A DNA stretch of 24,953 nt. Origin: Prevotella sp. CAG:732. GTDB taxonomy: Bacteria; Bacteroidota; Bacteroidia; Bacteroidales; Bacteroidaceae. This document shows, piece by piece, positions 22,128 through 24,953 of this stretch. Under the pieces are notes generated by a model, which worked only from the letters and a program-made list of their open reading frames with translations, did no database searches and had not been told where the DNA came from. Position numbers and translations under genes: made by a program. The number at the start of each line of letters is the position of its first letter. Within the stretch, counting starts at the first letter, position 1. Where the stretch lies: positions 1 to 24,953 of the forward strand of contig FR893273.1 in assembly GCA_000436035.1 (NCBI GenBank), given 5' to 3'.

Positions 22128-24953
22128 ATGAGAAACTACAGAAAAAATGCCAAGCATTCAAGTATAGCTTGCTTGATGCTTTCCGCACTCTTGACTTGTC
22201 ATGCCCCTCAGGTCTTCGCCTCTAATAGCGAACCCGTCAAGGAGCAGACTGTCAGTGCCGCACTCAACTATGTGAAAAGCAAGTGGGGTTACTCCATTTG
22301 GTACAATGTGAGCGATGTCAACCTCAATCGCAAGGTTTCGGTAGATTACGCCAAGGGCAAGTCTATCAATAGCATCTTGAACGAGATACTGGCTGGCCAA
22401 AACCTAGTTTGCCAAATCAAGGGCAAAGCCATCGTTATCAAGAAGAAAGAAAATGCCAATGGGAACGCTAAGGCAACTGCCCAGACCATCATCGGAAAGG
22501 TGACAGAGACAGGCAGCAACGAACCAATAGTAGGTTGCATCATCAAGGTGAAGGGCAAGAAGAACATGGCTATCACCGACATCAATGGCAACTACTCCAT
22601 TAACGCAGCATCAGGCGATGAACTCGTCTTCTCTTGCCTCCAGTATGACTCGGTTACCAAGAAGGTAAGCCACTCGTCCGTTGTCAACATCAATATGACA
22701 AACACCTCCATCGACTTGGGCGATGTGGTCGTCACAGGGTACCAGACAATGAAGAAGTTCAATATGACAGGTGCCGTTAATGTCATCAGCAAGGAGCAGA
22801 TCGACTTGCGATCTACCAACTCATTGGAATCTGTATTGGAAGGAGCCGTACCAGGTCTTACAGTCTATAACGACGAATACCGCATACGTGGTGGTGCTTC
22901 ACTGAACGCAGGCAACAGCCCTCTCTTCATCGTTGACAACTTCGAGGTGGAGCAAATGCCTACCAACATGGACCAGATAGAGACCATCACCGTATTGAAG
23001 GATGCCGCAGCCACAGCCATCTGGGGTTCGAGAGCTGCCAATGGTGTCATCGTTATCACCACCAAGAAGGGCAAGCAAGAAGCACCTCGCATCTCTTACT
23101 CAGGCAACTTCAGAGTGAATGCCAAGCCCGACTATGACGACTTGCACCGTGCTAGCTCTGCCGACATCGTCAACTACGACCGTGACGCTTTTATGGGGGG
23201 ATATTACTACCCAGGGTTCTTCGACTATGGAACCAATGGCTATTCCCTATCGCAAGAAATCTTGAAAGACTATCTTGCAGATGACGTATCCACCATCCCT
23301 GCTACTACATTGGCAGAAATGAACAGTCGCCTGGATGCACTCGCCCAACGAAGCAACAAGAAGCAGATAGAAGACAACTTGCTACGCAATGCCTTCAAGC
23401 AGAACCACATGGTTTCCATCTCTGGTGGTGGCGAGCGTGTCAACTATTTCCTATCGGGAAGTTACACAGGCAGCAATTCCTCTTACAAGCAGGGCGACCA
23501 AAACAACTTGTTTGAAATCAACTCTCGCATCTCCTACAAGTTGCTCGACAACCTCACCTTACGTACCAACATCTATAGTGCTTTCGCCAACAACAAGAAT
23601 GGCTACACCTCACTCAGCAGTGACATTTACAATATGTACCCATTCCAAATGCTCTTGGATGAAAGCGGCAACAGAATCTATGACTATTCTAGTTTCAACC
23701 ATGCCTTCTCTGATAGTATGGTAAAGGACTATGGCTACTATAGTCAGGGCAAGAACCTCTTGGAAGAAGTGGATTTGGCAAACAACAAGACAAAGACCAA
23801 CGATTACAAGGTGGCTTTCGGACTTGACTACAGAGTATGGGATGGTATCACGCTCTCTGCAGACTATCAATATGAGAAGTATCAAAGCACCATCAACCAA
23901 GTTCGCTCCAAGAAAAGTTATTATGGAAGAAACCAAATCAACTATATGGCTGTGCCTAATGACAATGGTGGATTAACTTACAACCTGCCAAACGGCGACA
24001 TCTACGATCACTCACAGAGTAATGCCGACGCTTGGGTAATGAAGTTGGGTGCTACTTTAAACAAGAACTTCGGTGCCAATGGCGAACATTACGTCAATGC
24101 CGTGGCAGGCTTTGAGATGCGTAGCCGTCACTCTTACTCTGACAAATATCGCAAACTCGGCTATGATGGTCAGACACTCTCTTGGCAACCTATCGACCAA
24201 GTAGCCCTCAAAGATGGTGTCACTTGGTGGAACGGAGATACTCACCGCTACTATGCAGATAACTATGATGGTTTCGGAGATGTGGAGAACAAGGAGTTAT
24301 CTTACTTCCTCTCTGCCACCTACACCTACGACAACCGTTATACAGGTAGTGCCAGCTTGCGTTTCGACGAGTCCAACCTATTTGGTGTAAGCCATAAGTA
24401 TCGTCGCAACCCTATCTATGCTTTCGGTGCAAGTTGGAACATCAAGAATGAGAAGTTCTTCCATTTCGACCCAATCACAACCTTGTTGCTCCGTGCATCA
24501 TTCGGATTGACGGGTAACTTCGACCGCTCTGGAGCCACCACTCCTGTCATGGTAGGTCGCAAAACGTACTTGCCTGCTATCAACGACTACGTGGTTCGCT
24601 TGACCACACCACCTAATCCAAAACTGAGATGGGAGCGCAACCGCTCCGTCAACTTATCTCTCGACTTCGGAGTATGGAATCGTATCAATGGAACTCTCAC
24701 CTATTATAATAATTATTGTTACGACCTCTTGGGCAACACGCTCGTTGACCCGACCAATGGCTATGAGTCTGCTACCATTAATGCAGCCGATATGCGCAAC
24801 CATGGATGGGAGTTGGAGTTGAGCGGTGACATTATCAAGACCAAGGACTTCGACTGGAACTTGCGTTGGATATTCTCTTATAACAAGAACAAGATTACGA
24901 AGAACAATACACAAGAAAGTTCACCAGAAATCAATCGTGTTACGGGCACTACA
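22128..24953 (+). CDS. SusC/RagA family TonB-linked outer-membrane protein with STN signalling domain, C-terminus outside window
   Basis: From the ATG at 22128 (AGAGAGA just upstream) the frame stays open for 942 codons to the window end. A signal peptide (1-31, with SSIACLMLSALLTCHAP) is followed by an STN domain (about 40-106), a carboxypeptidase-regulatory-like domain (about 119-195, IIGKVTETGSNEPIVGCIIKV), a TonB-box-like DVVVTGYQ (199-206), and the plug (about 207-316, with SLESVLEGAVPGLTV, YRIRGGASLNAGNSPLFIVD, VLKDAAATAIWGSRAANGVI). The rest is beta-barrel. With SusD-type lipoproteins, such proteins import glycans or peptides by TonB energy. The STN domain marks a transducer that signals to the adjacent FecR and sigma factor. 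A SusD gene is expected beyond the edge. The substrate cannot be told from sequence. Confidence 0.95.
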   Translation, partial: MRNYRKNAKHSSIACLMLSALLTCHAPQVFASNSEPVKEQTVSAALNYVKSKWGYSIWYNVSDVNLNRKVSVDYAKGKSINSILNEILAGQNLVCQIKGKAIVIKKKENANGNAKATAQTIIGKVTETGSNEPIVGCIIKVKGKKNMAITDINGNYSINAASGDELVFSCLQYDSVTKKVSHSSVVNINMTNTSIDLGDVVVTGYQTMKKFNMTGAVNVISKEQIDLRSTNSLESVLEGAVPGLTVYNDEYRIRGGASLNAGNSPLFIVDNFEVEQMPTNMDQIETITVLKDAAATAIWGSRAANGVIVITTKKGKQEAPRISYSGNFRVNAKPDYDDLHRASSADIVNYDRDAFMGGYYYPGFFDYGTNGYSLSQEILKDYLADDVSTIPATTLAEMNSRLDALAQRSNKKQIEDNLLRNAFKQNHMVSISGGGERVNYFLSGSYTGSNSSYKQGDQNNLFEINSRISYKLLDNLTLRTNIYSAFANNKNGYTSLSSDIYNMYPFQMLLDESGNRIYDYSSFNHAFSDSMVKDYGYYSQGKNLLEEVDLANNKTKTNDYKVAFGLDYRVWDGITLSADYQYEKYQSTINQVRSKKSYYGRNQINYMAVPNDNGGLTYNLPNGDIYDHSQSNADAWVMKLGATLNKNFGANGEHYVNAVAGFEMRSRHSYSDKYRKLGYDGQTLSWQPIDQVALKDGVTWWNGDTHRYYADNYDGFGDVENKELSYFLSATYTYDNRYTGSASLRFDESNLFGVSHKYRRNPIYAFGASWNIKNEKFFHFDPITTLLLRASFGLTGNFDRSGATTPVMVGRKTYLPAINDYVVRLTTPPNPKLRWERNRSVNLSLDFGVWNRINGTLTYYNNYCYDLLGNTLVDPTNGYESATINAADMRNHGWELELSGDIIKTKDFDWNLRWIFSYNKNKITKNNTQESSPEINRVTGTT

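Overview
The window looks like a piece of a Bacteroidales chromosome, most likely Prevotella/Segatella (close to S. copri). Supporting signs are promoters of the Bacteroidota type (TTG, about 19-20 nt, TAnnTTTG), A-rich ribosome-binding regions, DUF4861 and DUF4923 proteins, a surface protein ending in the Prevotella-type 'YYTLDGRKV...IYIINGKK' tail, an alpha-type glycyl-tRNA synthetase, a Bacteroidota ParC, and an ECF sigma / FecR / SusC cluster. The species is inferred; no rRNA or tRNA gene is visible.

Layout. Positions 1-53 hold the first codons of dnaK, leaving leftwards, behind a possible sigma-54-like promoter. Rightwards run a small conserved-type hypothetical gene, a cyclophilin and a secreted DUF4861 protein, closed by a terminator shared with a convergent DUF4923 gene. 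Between 3939 and 4610 lies a short independent transcription unit (promoter, 39-codon ORF, structured tail, strong terminator) that I consider the most likely undescribed element. Positions 4610-8509 carry a leftward two-gene unit: a 1231-residue secreted multi-domain protein and a 63-residue partner without a signal peptide. Then come, all leftward, a degenerate TraB/GumN-like protein, a large M16 metallopeptidase, a MATE transporter with a long unusual leader, an FKBP lipoprotein and glycyl-tRNA synthetase. From 17294 the strand switches: parC, then 8 nt later an ECF sigma factor, a FecR anti-sigma factor and a SusC/RagA outer-membrane protein with an N-terminal STN signalling domain, cut by the window end.

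How the genes work together. The right-hand end is a trans-envelope signalling and import system: SusC senses or imports a ligand, its STN domain contacts FecR in the periplasm, and FecR controls the sigma factor. Much of the rest concerns envelope protein folding and turnover (cyclophilin, FKBP, M16 peptidase, TraB-like protein, DnaK). The most interesting regulatory signal is a pair of FNR-box-like palindromes, 4093-4106 and 14802-14815, each centred about 68 nt upstream of a -7 element. One stands before the small transcription unit and the other before the MATE leader, and both are followed by similarly spaced CTTGCA and TTTGCA words.
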